DNA from: Anaerolineae bacterium
GTDB taxonomy: Bacteria; Chloroflexota; Anaerolineae; Promineifilales; Promineifilaceae
Direction of reading: 5' to 3'
Assembly: GCA_023382655.1 (NCBI GenBank)
Contig: JAHDWK010000023.1
Location: forward strand, 1-64,000
Length of the DNA stretch: 64,000 nt
Part shown: piece by piece, positions 7,813-16,059 of the stretch
Layout: each line of letters begins with the position of its first letter
Position numbering within the stretch: position 1 is the stretch's first letter
The notes under the pieces: generated by a model
Told to the model about the DNA's origin: nothing
Database searches by the model: none
Seen by the model: only the letters and a program-made list of their open reading frames with translations
Made by a program: the position numbers and the translations under genes

Positions 7813-8873
7813 GAAGTTTTCCGCCCCAACAAAAAAGCAATGAACAAAACAAGCGCCATGCTGACCAGCCCTACGGCCGTGCGTTTTTCCAGTTTGCGCG
7901 TGGGCGTTTCGGGCACAGCCGGGTGATGGCCAGTCGGTGGCGTCGTATAAACGGGCATAGCGTAAACCGGCTCTTCCGGCCCGCGGCGCACTTCACGAAT
8001 AAACACCGTCGCATGGGCAAACGGCCGTACCTGCGAGCCATACTTGTTGGCATAGACATAGGTAAACTCCGCCCCAAAAAACAACATTTGCGCCGAATAG
8101 TAGACGAAGTAGAGCAATATCACCAGAGAACCGGCCGCCCCATAAACCGACCCGCTAAAAAAGCGGGTGATAGCAAAACTCAACACCTGAATGCCAATCA
8201 ACAACAACACGGTCGTCACCACCGCCCCCAACCACACATCCCGCCAGGCCAGATGCGCATCCGGCAAAATCTTAAACAACAGCGCCACCAACACAATCAT
8301 CAACGGCAAAACCACAAAAAACTGGTAAAACGCGGCCAGCCGCCCCACCGCTGGCAGCCAGACCACCAGATAATCGCCCAACGTGGTCAGGGCAAACATC
8401 AAAGCAATCGCCAGCACAAACAAAAACCCCAACGTCAGCACCATGAACAGCGCCAGTGAACGAGTTTTTAAGTAATTAATAAGTCCATTTTCCGGTTCAG
8501 GACTAATCCGCCAAATAAGATTGAGCGCCATCTTCAACTGGTAAAACACATTCGACGCGCCATACAGCAGCAGCGCCACACCCACCAGGGTGACAATGCG
8601 CCCCGCGGCCTCTGTAGATGCATTTTCTACCAACAACGCCACAAAAGCCGCCGTCTCTGGGCCAATGATCTCTTCCAGAGAGGCAAATAACTGCCCCTGC
8701 ACGGCCGCCTGACCAAAAATAGCCCCAGCAATATCAATCACAATCACCAGCAGTGGCGCCAACGCAAAAATCATATAATACGCCAGCGCCGCCGCCATCA
8801 GGTGCCCCTTGTCCTGCCCCCAGCGTCTCACAGATTCTTGCAGCAGCCCCAACACCGCTTTTACATATCGCAT
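7809..8873 (-). CDS. YihY/BrkB family inner-membrane protein
   Basis: A 354-residue protein with six predicted membrane helices in the YihY pattern: an N-terminal A-A-A-L-A-Y-Y-M-I-F-A-L-A-P-L motif, then the segment ALLLYGASNVFYQLKMALN, and later G-S-V-Y-G-A-A-G-S-L-V-I-L-L-Y-F-V-Y-Y-S-A. The C-terminal tail after 290 is variable and proline-rich, with one extra hydrophobic stretch at the end. The family was once called ribonuclease BN but is not a nuclease. Its transport role is unproven. It lies 22 bp downstream of the PLP-enzyme gene. Confidence 0.9.
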   Translation of the reverse strand: MRYVKAVLGLLQESVRRWGQDKGHLMAAALAYYMIFALAPLLVIVIDIAGAIFGQAAVQGQLFASLEEIIGPETAAFVALLVENASTEAAGRIVTLVGVALLLYGASNVFYQLKMALNLIWRISPEPENGLINYLKTRSLALFMVLTLGFLFVLAIALMFALTTLGDYLVVWLPAVGRLAAFYQFFVVLPLMIVLVALLFKILPDAHLAWRDVWLGAVVTTVLLLIGIQVLSFAITRFFSGSVYGAAGSLVILLYFVYYSAQMLFFGAEFTYVYANKYGSQVRPFAHATVFIREVRRGPEEPVYAMPVYTTPPTGHHPAVPETPTRKLEKRTAVGLVSMALVLFIAFLLGRKTS

Positions 8874-8895
8874 CTTCTTCCCGCCCTTCCCATTC

Positions 8896-10044
8896 TCAGC
8901 GGACCTGCGCCAACGCCTGCTGCAAATCGGTAATCAGGTCGGCGGCGTTTTCAATGCCCACCGAAAGTCGCACCAGACCAGGGTCAACCGCCAGCGGTGA
9001 ATCGGCAACCGAGGCATGGGTCATGGGCGCGGGCAGTTCAATCAGCGACTCCACGCCGCCCAATGATTCCGCCAGGGTAAACAGCTTTGTCTCCCGCGCC
9101 ACCAGGCGCGCCGCCGCTTCACCGCCCTGCAAAATGAAGGAGATCATCCCCCCTGGCCCGGCCATCTGTCGCCGCGCCAGTTCATATTGCGGATGGCTTT
9201 CCAAACCGGGGTAAATGACGTGGCGCACGGCCGTGTGGTCCGCCAAAAAGTGCGCCACTTGCTGGGCATTGCGGCAGTGCTGGGCCATGCGCAGCGCCAG
9301 CGTTTTAATGCCCCGCAGCGTCAGGAAACAATCCATCGGCCCCGGCACCGCGCCAATGGCGTTTTGCAGGAACTTCAACCGCTCATACACGGCCGTATCA
9401 TTCAGCACCACCGCTCCCCCGACCACATCCGAATGGCCGCCAATGTACTTGGTGGTGGAGTGCAGCACAAAATCCGCGCCCAGGGCTAACGGCCGTTGCA
9501 GCACCGGCGAAGCAAACGTGTTGTCCACCCCCAACCAGGCCCCACCCGCGTGGGCAATTTGGGCAATGGCGGCAATGTCCGTCAGGCGCAGCATGGGGTT
9601 GGTGGGCGTTTCCAGCCACACCAGGCGCGTATTGGGCTGCATGGCGGCCTGCACGGCCGTTACCTCCGTCGTATCTACAAAGCTAAACTGCACCCCATAC
9701 CCCGCCAGCACCTTGTCAAACAGCCGGAACGTGCCACCGTACACATCATTGCCGCTCAGCACATGCCCCCCCGGCTGAATAAGGCGCAGGATGGTATCAA
9801 TGGCCGCCATGCCGGAGGCAAAAGCCAGCGCGTGTTGCCCTCCTTCCAGCGCCGCCAACGCCTTTTGCAACGCCGTGCGTGTGGGATTATCGGTGCGCGA
9901 ATACTCATACCCCTTATGCACAGCCACATCGGCCTGGGCATACGTCGAGGTCTGGTAAATGGGGGTCATCACTGCCCCGCTCACCGGGTCCGGTTCCACC
10001 CCGGCGTGAACGGCTAATGTTTCCAGATGGTAGTTTGTGGTCAT
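8896..10044 (-). CDS. Cystathionine gamma-synthase/lyase-type PLP enzyme
   Basis: A 382-residue Cys/Met-metabolism PLP enzyme. The start is the ATG at 10044 (MTTNYHLET) behind ACAAGGAGAG. The longer frame to 10107 only translates repeat DNA. The PLP-binding lysine is Lys199 in HSTTKYIGGHSD. S-G-M-A-A-I near 78 and Y-S-R-T-D-N-P-T-R at 48-56 are family signatures. Such enzymes make or break cystathionine, or act as homocysteine or methionine lyases, and the sequence alone does not decide which. There is no O-acetyl- or O-succinyl-homoserine gene nearby to settle the choice. Confidence 0.88.
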   Translation of the reverse strand: MTTNYHLETLAVHAGVEPDPVSGAVMTPIYQTSTYAQADVAVHKGYEYSRTDNPTRTALQKALAALEGGQHALAFASGMAAIDTILRLIQPGGHVLSGNDVYGGTFRLFDKVLAGYGVQFSFVDTTEVTAVQAAMQPNTRLVWLETPTNPMLRLTDIAAIAQIAHAGGAWLGVDNTFASPVLQRPLALGADFVLHSTTKYIGGHSDVVGGAVVLNDTAVYERLKFLQNAIGAVPGPMDCFLTLRGIKTLALRMAQHCRNAQQVAHFLADHTAVRHVIYPGLESHPQYELARRQMAGPGGMISFILQGGEAAARLVARETKLFTLAESLGGVESLIELPAPMTHASVADSPLAVDPGLVRLSVGIENAADLITDLQQALAQVR

Positions 10045-10059
10045 GTCTCTCCTTGTGGC

Positions 10060-10110
10060 GTAATCCGTAAACCGTAAACCGTGATCCGTAATCGGTTTAC
10101 GGATCACGAG
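10060..10110. repeat. GTAATCCGTAAACCGT short tandem repeat with hairpin
   Basis: Repeats of the type GTAATCCGTAAACC can fold into a CGTAAACCG...CGGTTTACG hairpin. They fill the gap between the dehydrogenase stop and the PLP-enzyme start. Related units occur at 15976, 38457, 42285, 45937 and 46030. Confidence 0.8.
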
Positions 10111-11097
10111 TCACGGCCGTAACAACACCTTGCGCACCCCTGGCCGGGCGGCATGGGCCATGGCTTTCAATCCCTCGGCCAGCGAGTATTCGGCTTCAAT
10201 CATGGCGCTTACGTTGACAGCGTTTTGCGCCAGCAGGCGCAGCGCCGGGGCAAAGGGGCCACAGCGCGAGCCGACAACCGTAATTTCGCCCACCACCAGC
10301 TTGGTCAGGTTGAGCCGGGCGTCACCGGCATAGGTGCTTTTGAGAATGAGCGTGCCCAACGGCCGTACCAGGCGCAGCGCCTGGGCAAAACCAGCCTCAT
10401 TCCCGGTTGTTTCCACCACCAGATCAAAACTGTTATCGGCAAAATCATCTGCCAGCCCGGTGGTCAGGCCAAGTTGCGCCGGGAGTTCCAGAGAGTAGGG
10501 TGAACGGCCGAGCATGGTCACGGCCGTACCTGCCAGCGCCAACACCTGCCCCACCAGCAGCCCCAACCGTCCTGGCCCCACCACCGCCACCCGCGCCGAC
10601 GGCCGTAACGTCACCTGCTCCCGAATGCGCAGCGCCGCCGCCAATGGTTCGGCAAAAACGGCCGCTTCGTCGGAAACGTCAGACGGAACTTCGGCTAAAT
10701 TGGATAAAGGCAGGGTCACAAAATCGGCAAAAACGCCATCCTTTTGGATGATGCCCAGGACACGGCGCTGCGGGCAATGCTCCGGGCCATGCCCCACGCA
10801 CACCGGGCAAACGCCACACCCCAGGCTAATACCGCCCACGACGCGACGGCCGTGCCAGGCCACATCCGGCGCACCCTCATTTGATGAGGCCTCATGTGAT
10901 GAGGCGATAACTTCCCCCACAAATTCATGCCCCAACACACCCTGGAAATCGGGTACATACCCCTTCACAATTTCCAGATCGGTGGTGCAAATGCCGGCCA
11001 GGCGCACCCGAATGAGCGCCTCACCAGGCGCAGGTGTGGGTTGGGGGTAATCGTGGCGAAAGGCCAGTTGGCCTGACTGTAGATAGAGTGCCTGCAT
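10111..11097 (-). CDS. Zinc-type MDR alcohol/polyol dehydrogenase
   Basis: A 328-residue medium-chain dehydrogenase. The catalytic zinc ligands Cys37 and His57-Glu58 (GHEF) are present, as are the structural zinc cysteines C94, C97, C100 and C108. The Rossmann loop reads V-V-G-P-G-R-L-G-L-L near 173. It oxidises an alcohol or polyol with NAD(P), substrate unknown. A hydrophilic insertion SSHEASSNEGAPD (66-78) replaces a short loop. Its DNA contains a direct repeat of TGATGAGGC, so it may derive from a repeat insertion. It lies upstream of the PLP-enzyme gene in transcription order but on the other side of repeat DNA. Confidence 0.85.
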   Translation of the reverse strand: MQALYLQSGQLAFRHDYPQPTPAPGEALIRVRLAGICTTDLEIVKGYVPDFQGVLGHEFVGEVIASSHEASSNEGAPDVAWHGRRVVGGISLGCGVCPVCVGHGPEHCPQRRVLGIIQKDGVFADFVTLPLSNLAEVPSDVSDEAAVFAEPLAAALRIREQVTLRPSARVAVVGPGRLGLLVGQVLALAGTAVTMLGRSPYSLELPAQLGLTTGLADDFADNSFDLVVETTGNEAGFAQALRLVRPLGTLILKSTYAGDARLNLTKLVVGEITVVGSRCGPFAPALRLLAQNAVNVSAMIEAEYSLAEGLKAMAHAARPGVRKVLLRP

Positions 11098-11109
11098 GGT
11101 GAATCCTCA

Positions 11110-11143
11110 AGACCTGACAGGTTTTTGGAAACCTGTCAGGTCT
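11110..11143. terminator. AGACCTGACAGGT palindrome
   Basis: Arms AGACCTGACAGGTTT and AAACCTGTCAGGTCT around TTGG lie between the lipoprotein gene end (11149) and the dehydrogenase start, both on the minus strand. It is likely a terminator for the lipoprotein gene as well as a member of the dispersed palindrome family. Confidence 0.7.
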
Positions 11144-11148
11144 ACTTA

Positions 11149-12621
11149 TCAGGGAGACGGCGGGGTGGCCGTAACGGCCGTGGCTTCCGGCGTGGTTGTT
11201 TGATTGGCGGCATCTGTGGGGGCCGGTGTGCCCGTCTCCCCTGCGGCGGGTGTTTCCGTTCCTTCCGGTAGTGCCGCCAGATTGAGCAGTTGATCCAATA
11301 ACTCATTCAATGCCGCTAATGCCAATACATCTGCCGTATTAAACCATTCAGCATCATACATACCGCCTGGCCCGCGTACCAGCAGTTGGCTGCGCGGGGG
11401 TTTGGGTGTCGCCGTCACAGTCAGGGTGATGCCTTCGGTATTGGTGATCACGCTGGTGGCATTGCCCGGAAAAGTGTTTAACCCCGTGCGTACTGCGCCA
11501 CTGGCGATCAAATCATTGGTCAGGCTGATCGTTTGGGTGGTGGTGATGGTGCTGGTGAAGGTTTGCCCGGTGCTGTTTTGGGCCACGGCCGTACCATCGG
11601 CAAACAACGTCAACCGGGCGCCATCCACCCGTTTATAATCGAGTACGGCCGTCAACGGGAAATCGGTCGGCGGGCGGGGCAACACCTCTTCACGTCCGGC
11701 CAATTTTTCTGCCAGCGCCGCATCCAACCCGGCATACAGCAACAGCAGCGGCGCGGGCAGTGCATATTCCGGGCACACTACACCAATGGTGCGGCTCTGT
11801 TCACCTTGTTGTACAAACAAAGATTCAAGCGGTGAACCCAAACAGGCCGCGCCATATTCATTACTTAAAGCCGTCAATGTCAGGCCATTCAAAGCTGCCA
11901 GCAAACCAGGGTCGGCGGCTACCGGTGGGCCGACTTCGCTCTCCGTTGCCAGCCAGGTATACACAAGGCCGTCAGCGGTAAGAGCGGCGGAATGGGCGGG
12001 CGCAAACGGGGAAGCGCTGCGCCGCAGTCCCACCACCGTGCCCGGCGGAAAGTGCGCCCCCAGGCTCACCGTCATATAATTTTCCAGGCTGGCTAAAATG
12101 ACGGGATCACGCAGCCAGCCTTCGCCCTGAAGCTCTGCATAAGGCAAGTTATAGGAAACAAACACGCACCCCTCACACCCTTCGGGTATCACCGGCAGCA
12201 ATAATTCCCGTAGTACCTGCTGTAATTGCAGCAGCGCACCCCCTTGATTGTTCCGTTGAATAGCCTGCCCGGTACTTTCATCCACCACGACGACCTGGCT
12301 GCTGATGCTGCCTTGCAAGCGTCTGTCCAGCCCTAACGCGGGAATGGTGTAGCGGACTTCAACGGCCGTCTCCCCAAAATCAATCGGGGTACTGGTAGCG
12401 TCTAACGGCCGTTGTGTCACCGTCACTGCCGGAAATGTGGGAAAAAGGCGGTCAGACGGGTTAGGCGGCGTGAACGTGGGCGGTAAATGGCCGATCGGCG
12501 TGGGCAGTGGCGTCACCGCCAGCGTGGGCGCAACTTCCCCCTCTCGTGTACAGCCAACGGCGGCCAGCGCCATCAACACAAGCAGCATACAATTCATATA
12601 AAACCGTTGATGAAAAATCAT
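11149..12621 (-). CDS. Large lipoprotein of unknown function
   Basis: About 490 residues from ATG 12621 (MIFHQRFYMNCMLL). The frame extends to 12816 but the extra part lacks a start context. A signal peptide ends in a lipobox AAVGC. A Pro/Thr-rich linker follows, then a beta-rich domain with L-D-R-R-L-Q-G, a C-x-x-C pair in EGCEGCVF, and a Thr-rich C-terminal tail (TETPAAGETGTPAP). It is probably anchored outside the membrane. No family is recognised. A TATAAT box lies 7 bp before the ATG, so the mRNA may be leaderless. Confidence 0.65.
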   Translation of the reverse strand: MIFHQRFYMNCMLLVLMALAAVGCTREGEVAPTLAVTPLPTPIGHLPPTFTPPNPSDRLFPTFPAVTVTQRPLDATSTPIDFGETAVEVRYTIPALGLDRRLQGSISSQVVVVDESTGQAIQRNNQGGALLQLQQVLRELLLPVIPEGCEGCVFVSYNLPYAELQGEGWLRDPVILASLENYMTVSLGAHFPPGTVVGLRRSASPFAPAHSAALTADGLVYTWLATESEVGPPVAADPGLLAALNGLTLTALSNEYGAACLGSPLESLFVQQGEQSRTIGVVCPEYALPAPLLLLYAGLDAALAEKLAGREEVLPRPPTDFPLTAVLDYKRVDGARLTLFADGTAVAQNSTGQTFTSTITTTQTISLTNDLIASGAVRTGLNTFPGNATSVITNTEGITLTVTATPKPPRSQLLVRGPGGMYDAEWFNTADVLALAALNELLDQLLNLAALPEGTETPAAGETGTPAPTDAANQTTTPEATAVTATPPSP

Positions 12622-12626
12622 AGAGC

Positions 12627-12640
12627 GGATTATACCGTAA
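12627..12640 (-). promoter_or_regulatory. Candidate -10 box for a leaderless mRNA
   Basis: On the minus strand GGTATAAT is followed by CCGCTCT and then ATG (12621). The spacing would place transcription initiation at or next to the start codon. No good -35 hexamer is visible, so confidence is modest. Confidence 0.4.
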
Positions 12641-12803
12641 TCCCCTGGAAGGGGCGCACCGCCCCCATTAAAATCGCACCTGCCGGCAGCAAAGCCCACC
12701 TTCGGGCTGGATTCAGAACCGGTTCTGTCATAAACTTGGGATTCGGCAGGGCCTTTGGACTTTTTAGTTGATTTAGATAATCTACCAGCAAGGCTTACAG
12801 AAC

Positions 12804-14003
12804 ATGGCACAAACACGAATCCTCCTTAATAGCGCCATCGGCAAACCGTTTTATCCTTTTCGGGACAACAATCAGTTGATCACGGCCGTTGGTTGGGCGC
12901 CCTGGTGGGTGGAACCGGCGGCGGGCGACCCCGGTTGGAAAAACCGGCAGCCCGTCCTAAGCCCCATCACCCTGGATGAAGCGCTGACACAGCAGGTAGC
13001 CACTCCCTTTGGCACACATATCGGCGGCTTGTGGCAGCAAGTCCCCACCGCGCCGGGCAACAGTTACGAATTCTCGGTGGAAGGGCAGGCGTGGTCCAGC
13101 GAAGATACCACCCCCGCCAGCCGCCTGGAAGCCAGCGATGTCAATCTGCAAATTGGCATTGACCCCACCGGCGGCCTGGACCCTCACAGCCCGCTGGTGG
13201 TATGGAGCGGCAAAGCCAATCCGCTGAGCCATTGGGAAACGCTGCACCTGACGACTACGGCCGAAGCATCCATCATCACCGTTTACTTGAAATCGGCCCC
13301 CTCCCTGCCCAAACGACAGCAGACCGTCTTCTGGCGGCAGGCGGACCTGCGCCCCATCGGACGGCACAAACGCAGCGTTAACATTGTCGGCGCGGGCGAT
13401 ACCCATATTGCCGTAGAACCGGAACGGCCGAAACCGGGGGAAACGGTCACGGCCGTCATCTCTTCCACCCGCGACCACCCCGCCGTTGACCTGCTGGTGA
13501 CGCGCCCCGATAACAAGCTGACTACCGTCATCCCGCGTGGCAAAACGCTGGACGGCGACCGCCACATCTGGCGCTACGAATTTATCAGCGATTACGACGG
13601 CCTGTATGAACTCCGTTTTGTCAGCGACAAGGGAGCGCGGCTGCTTTCGCTGCGGCTGCTTCAAGTGGCCCTCGATGTGCAGTTGGTACCCAGCGATAGT
13701 TCCCGTTACAACTACCGCCGCGTCTATGTGCTGCTGCCCCCCACCGCCGATATGAAGTGGCTGCTGGCAGCGGCCAAAGGGGGGTATGACGGCCGTTTCA
13801 CCATTGGTTTTTCCGCCGACGACGCCGGTATTGGCGACCTGGAAACCCGGCATGTATTGGCCGTGAACCCACACCATTGGCCGGAAGTGCTGACCGCTTC
13901 CTGGTTTCAGCAGCATTATCCGGGGGTGCGCTTCACGGCCGTTGTCGCCAACAAACCGGAAGATTTAGAAGCGTGGCTCAAAAATTGGACAGGACTTGAT
14001 TGA
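12804..14003 (+). CDS. Hypothetical beta-rich protein
   Basis: A 399-residue protein without a signal peptide, membrane segment or recognised catalytic motif. The N-terminal half resembles a carbohydrate-binding-like jelly roll (Y-E-F-S-V-E-G-Q-A-W-S-S then V-V-W-S-G-K-A-N-P). The middle part resembles an Ig-like strand set (P-K-P-G-E-T-V-T-A-V-I-S-S). The C-terminal 120 residues are alpha/beta. It is followed by a palindrome and a GNAT gene on the same strand. No function can be given. Confidence 0.6.
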   Translation: MAQTRILLNSAIGKPFYPFRDNNQLITAVGWAPWWVEPAAGDPGWKNRQPVLSPITLDEALTQQVATPFGTHIGGLWQQVPTAPGNSYEFSVEGQAWSSEDTTPASRLEASDVNLQIGIDPTGGLDPHSPLVVWSGKANPLSHWETLHLTTTAEASIITVYLKSAPSLPKRQQTVFWRQADLRPIGRHKRSVNIVGAGDTHIAVEPERPKPGETVTAVISSTRDHPAVDLLVTRPDNKLTTVIPRGKTLDGDRHIWRYEFISDYDGLYELRFVSDKGARLLSLRLLQVALDVQLVPSDSSRYNYRRVYVLLPPTADMKWLLAAAKGGYDGRFTIGFSADDAGIGDLETRHVLAVNPHHWPEVLTASWFQQHYPGVRFTAVVANKPEDLEAWLKNWTGLD

Positions 14004-14006
14004 CAA

Positions 14007-14040
14007 AGACCCTAAGGGTTTTCTGAAACCCTTAGGGTCT
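14007..14040. terminator. AGACCCTAAGGGT palindrome
   Basis: Inverted repeat AGACCCTAAGGGTTT / AAACCCTTAGGGTCT, three bases after the preceding stop and eight before the GNAT start. It shares its frame (AGACC...GGTCT) with the other palindromes but differs in the inner bases. Confidence 0.6.
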
Positions 14041-14048
14041 ATAACCAC

Positions 14049-14879
14049 ATGAAACTAGACATTCGACTCGTAGAAGAACCGGCCGATTATTGGACCGTCG
14101 AAGATATTTCCAAAGCCGCCTGGGGACTGGAAGATTACCGCGAAGTCATCCCGGCGCATTTGATGATCACTTTTCAGCAAAATGGCGGCCTGCTATTGGG
14201 GGCGTGGCTGAATGGCAAACTGGTGGGCTTCTCCATTGGTTTTATTGGGCTGACAGAGGATGGGACGGCGACCAACGGCCGTGTCAAATTCTGCTCCGAA
14301 CAATTAGGCGTCTTGCCCGAATACCAGAGCTACAACATCGGCTACCGCCTGAAACTGGCCCAACGCGACTATCTGCTGGCGCGGGGCATTGACCACGCCA
14401 CCTGGACATATGACCCCCTGGAAACCAAAAATGGCAACCTGAACCTGCACAAATTGGGCGCAGTCTGCAACACCTACTACATCAATCTGTATGGCACGGC
14501 GGCGGGCATCAACGCCGGGCTGCCCACCGACCGCTTCCAGGTAGACTGGTGGCTGGACAGTCAGCATGTGAGCAGCCGGTTGCCAGGCACATCCCCTAAC
14601 ACGCTGGATGATTTACGCGATGCAGGCGTCCCCGTCATCAACCCGGCGCAGGGCACTCCCTGGCCTCGGCCGGACGGAGCCATCATCCCTCCCCACCACG
14701 CCCGCCTGCTGATGCAAGTCCCGGCCAGCATCCGCGCCCTGAAACAGGAAGACCCAGAACTGGCGCTGGCCTGGCGGCTGCACACCCGCGAGCTGTTCAT
14801 ATCCTTGTTCACCCAGGGCTACAAAGCCACCGATTTACTGTACACACCTGATGCCTGTTACTATTTACTGGAAAATTAG
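14049..14879 (+). CDS. GNAT-type acetyltransferase (COG3375-like)
   Basis: A 276-residue protein. The pattern L-V-G-F-S-I-G-F-I, then S-E-Q-L-G-V-L-P-E-Y-Q-S-Y-N-I-G-Y-R-L-K, is the acetyl-CoA-binding core of a GNAT N-acetyltransferase (motif A around 95-115). D-P-L-E-T-K-N-G-N-L-N-L-H-K-L-G-A is typical of the COG3375 subgroup. It is cytoplasmic and the substrate is unknown. It is bracketed on both sides by AGACC-type palindromes and so is probably its own transcription unit. Confidence 0.75.
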   Translation: MKLDIRLVEEPADYWTVEDISKAAWGLEDYREVIPAHLMITFQQNGGLLLGAWLNGKLVGFSIGFIGLTEDGTATNGRVKFCSEQLGVLPEYQSYNIGYRLKLAQRDYLLARGIDHATWTYDPLETKNGNLNLHKLGAVCNTYYINLYGTAAGINAGLPTDRFQVDWWLDSQHVSSRLPGTSPNTLDDLRDAGVPVINPAQGTPWPRPDGAIIPPHHARLLMQVPASIRALKQEDPELALAWRLHTRELFISLFTQGYKATDLLYTPDACYYLLEN

Positions 14880-14882
14880 AGG

Positions 14883-14915
14883 AGACCTGACAGGTTTTGC
14901 AAACCTGTCAGGTCT
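14883..14915. terminator. AGACCTGACAGGT palindrome
   Basis: Identical in both arms to the element at 7302 (loop GC), but without a T-run after it. It lies 3 bp after the GNAT stop and just before the dipeptidase start. Confidence 0.65.
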
Positions 14916-14926
14916 GAGAGACAACC

Positions 14927-15973
14927 ATGACAGACTTTCCCATTTTTGACGGACACAATGACACGTTGTTGGATTTGTATGAGAAGGCGGCCGACGGCCG
15001 TACCTTTTGGGAGCGCAACGATACCGGCCATATTGACTATCCCCGCGCCCAGGAAGGTGGTTTGGGGGGCGGCTTCTTTGCCATCTTCATCCCCAATGAG
15101 CGAAAACCGGGCGAAAAGAAAAAGAAGTTCAACCCGGCCAAACTGCCACCGCCGCTCAAACACAAATACGCCCTGCGCGAAGCCACTGCCATGTCCGCCA
15201 TCCTCTTCCATCTGGAACAGGAATCGGAGGGTAAACTGCAAATCATCCGCACCGCCAAACAGTTAGCCGCCTGCCTGAAAAACGGCGTCATGGCCGCCAT
15301 TCTGCACTTTGAAGGGGCCGAGGCGATAGATATCAACTTTGACTCGCTGCACATCTTTTATGCCGCCGGGCTGCGCTCGTTGGGACCGGTGTGGAGCCGC
15401 CCCACGAAGTACGGCACGGGCGTTCCGTTTGCCTTCCCCAACTCGCCGGATATTGGCCCCGGCCTCACGGACGCGGGCAAGGCGCTGGTGCGCGAATGTA
15501 ACAGTCTGGGCGTGATGCTTGACCTCTCCCATCTGAACGAAAAAGGGTTTTGGGATGTGGCCGCGCTGACCGACGCGCCGCTGGTGGCCACCCATTCCAA
15601 CGCCCACGCCCTCTGCCCCTCGCCGCGCAACCTGACGGATAAGCAGCTAGACGCGATTAAGGAGAGCGGCGGCATGGTAGGGGTGAATTTTAACGTGGGC
15701 TTTTTGGATGGGGACGGCCGTCGTGACCCCAAGAAAGTCTCCTACCGGGAAATTGTGCGCCACATGGTCTACCTGGTGGAACGCCTGGGCATTGACAAAG
15801 TGGGTTTTGGCAGCGACTTCGATGGCGCCACGATGCCCGCCGACCTGGGCGACGCCGCCGGTCTGCCTCACCTCCTCACCACCCTGCGCCAACACGGCTT
15901 CAACGACGCCGAATTGAAAAAGCTCACCCACCAAAACTGGGTGCGGGTATTACGGGCTACCTGGAAAGCCTAA
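14927..15973 (+). CDS. Membrane dipeptidase (peptidase M19)
   Basis: A 348-residue protein. DGHNDT at 8-13 supplies the first zinc ligands. F-E-G-A-E-A near 127, M-L-D-L-S-H-L near 204, and A-T-H-S-N-A-H-A-L near 224 provide the remaining metal and substrate residues of the M19 renal-dipeptidase family. G-S-D-F-D-G-A near 298 completes the site. These enzymes cleave dipeptides, often with D-residues. There is no signal peptide, so it is probably cytoplasmic. Confidence 0.9.
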   Translation: MTDFPIFDGHNDTLLDLYEKAADGRTFWERNDTGHIDYPRAQEGGLGGGFFAIFIPNERKPGEKKKKFNPAKLPPPLKHKYALREATAMSAILFHLEQESEGKLQIIRTAKQLAACLKNGVMAAILHFEGAEAIDINFDSLHIFYAAGLRSLGPVWSRPTKYGTGVPFAFPNSPDIGPGLTDAGKALVRECNSLGVMLDLSHLNEKGFWDVAALTDAPLVATHSNAHALCPSPRNLTDKQLDAIKESGGMVGVNFNVGFLDGDGRRDPKKVSYREIVRHMVYLVERLGIDKVGFGSDFDGATMPADLGDAAGLPHLLTTLRQHGFNDAELKKLTHQNWVRVLRATWKA

Positions 15974-15975
15974 GC

Positions 15976-16058
15976 CCGATGTCCGATGTCCGACATCGGG
16001 CTTCGGACTTCCGAATTCGGACTTCCGATTACCGATAACCGATCACTGATTACCTCCC
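15976..16058. repeat. CGATGTCCGA / CGGACTTCCGA / CCGATTACCGATAACC repeats
   Basis: Tandem and inverted units of 7-12 bp fill the gap between the dipeptidase and NadE genes. They belong to the same family as those at 38457, 45937 and 46030. Confidence 0.75.
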
Positions 16059-16059
16059 T

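Noticed and set aside
10045..10107. N-terminal extension of the PLP enzyme (21 residues)
   Set aside because: It translates a GTAATCCG repeat, and the ATG at 10044 has a good ribosome-binding site.
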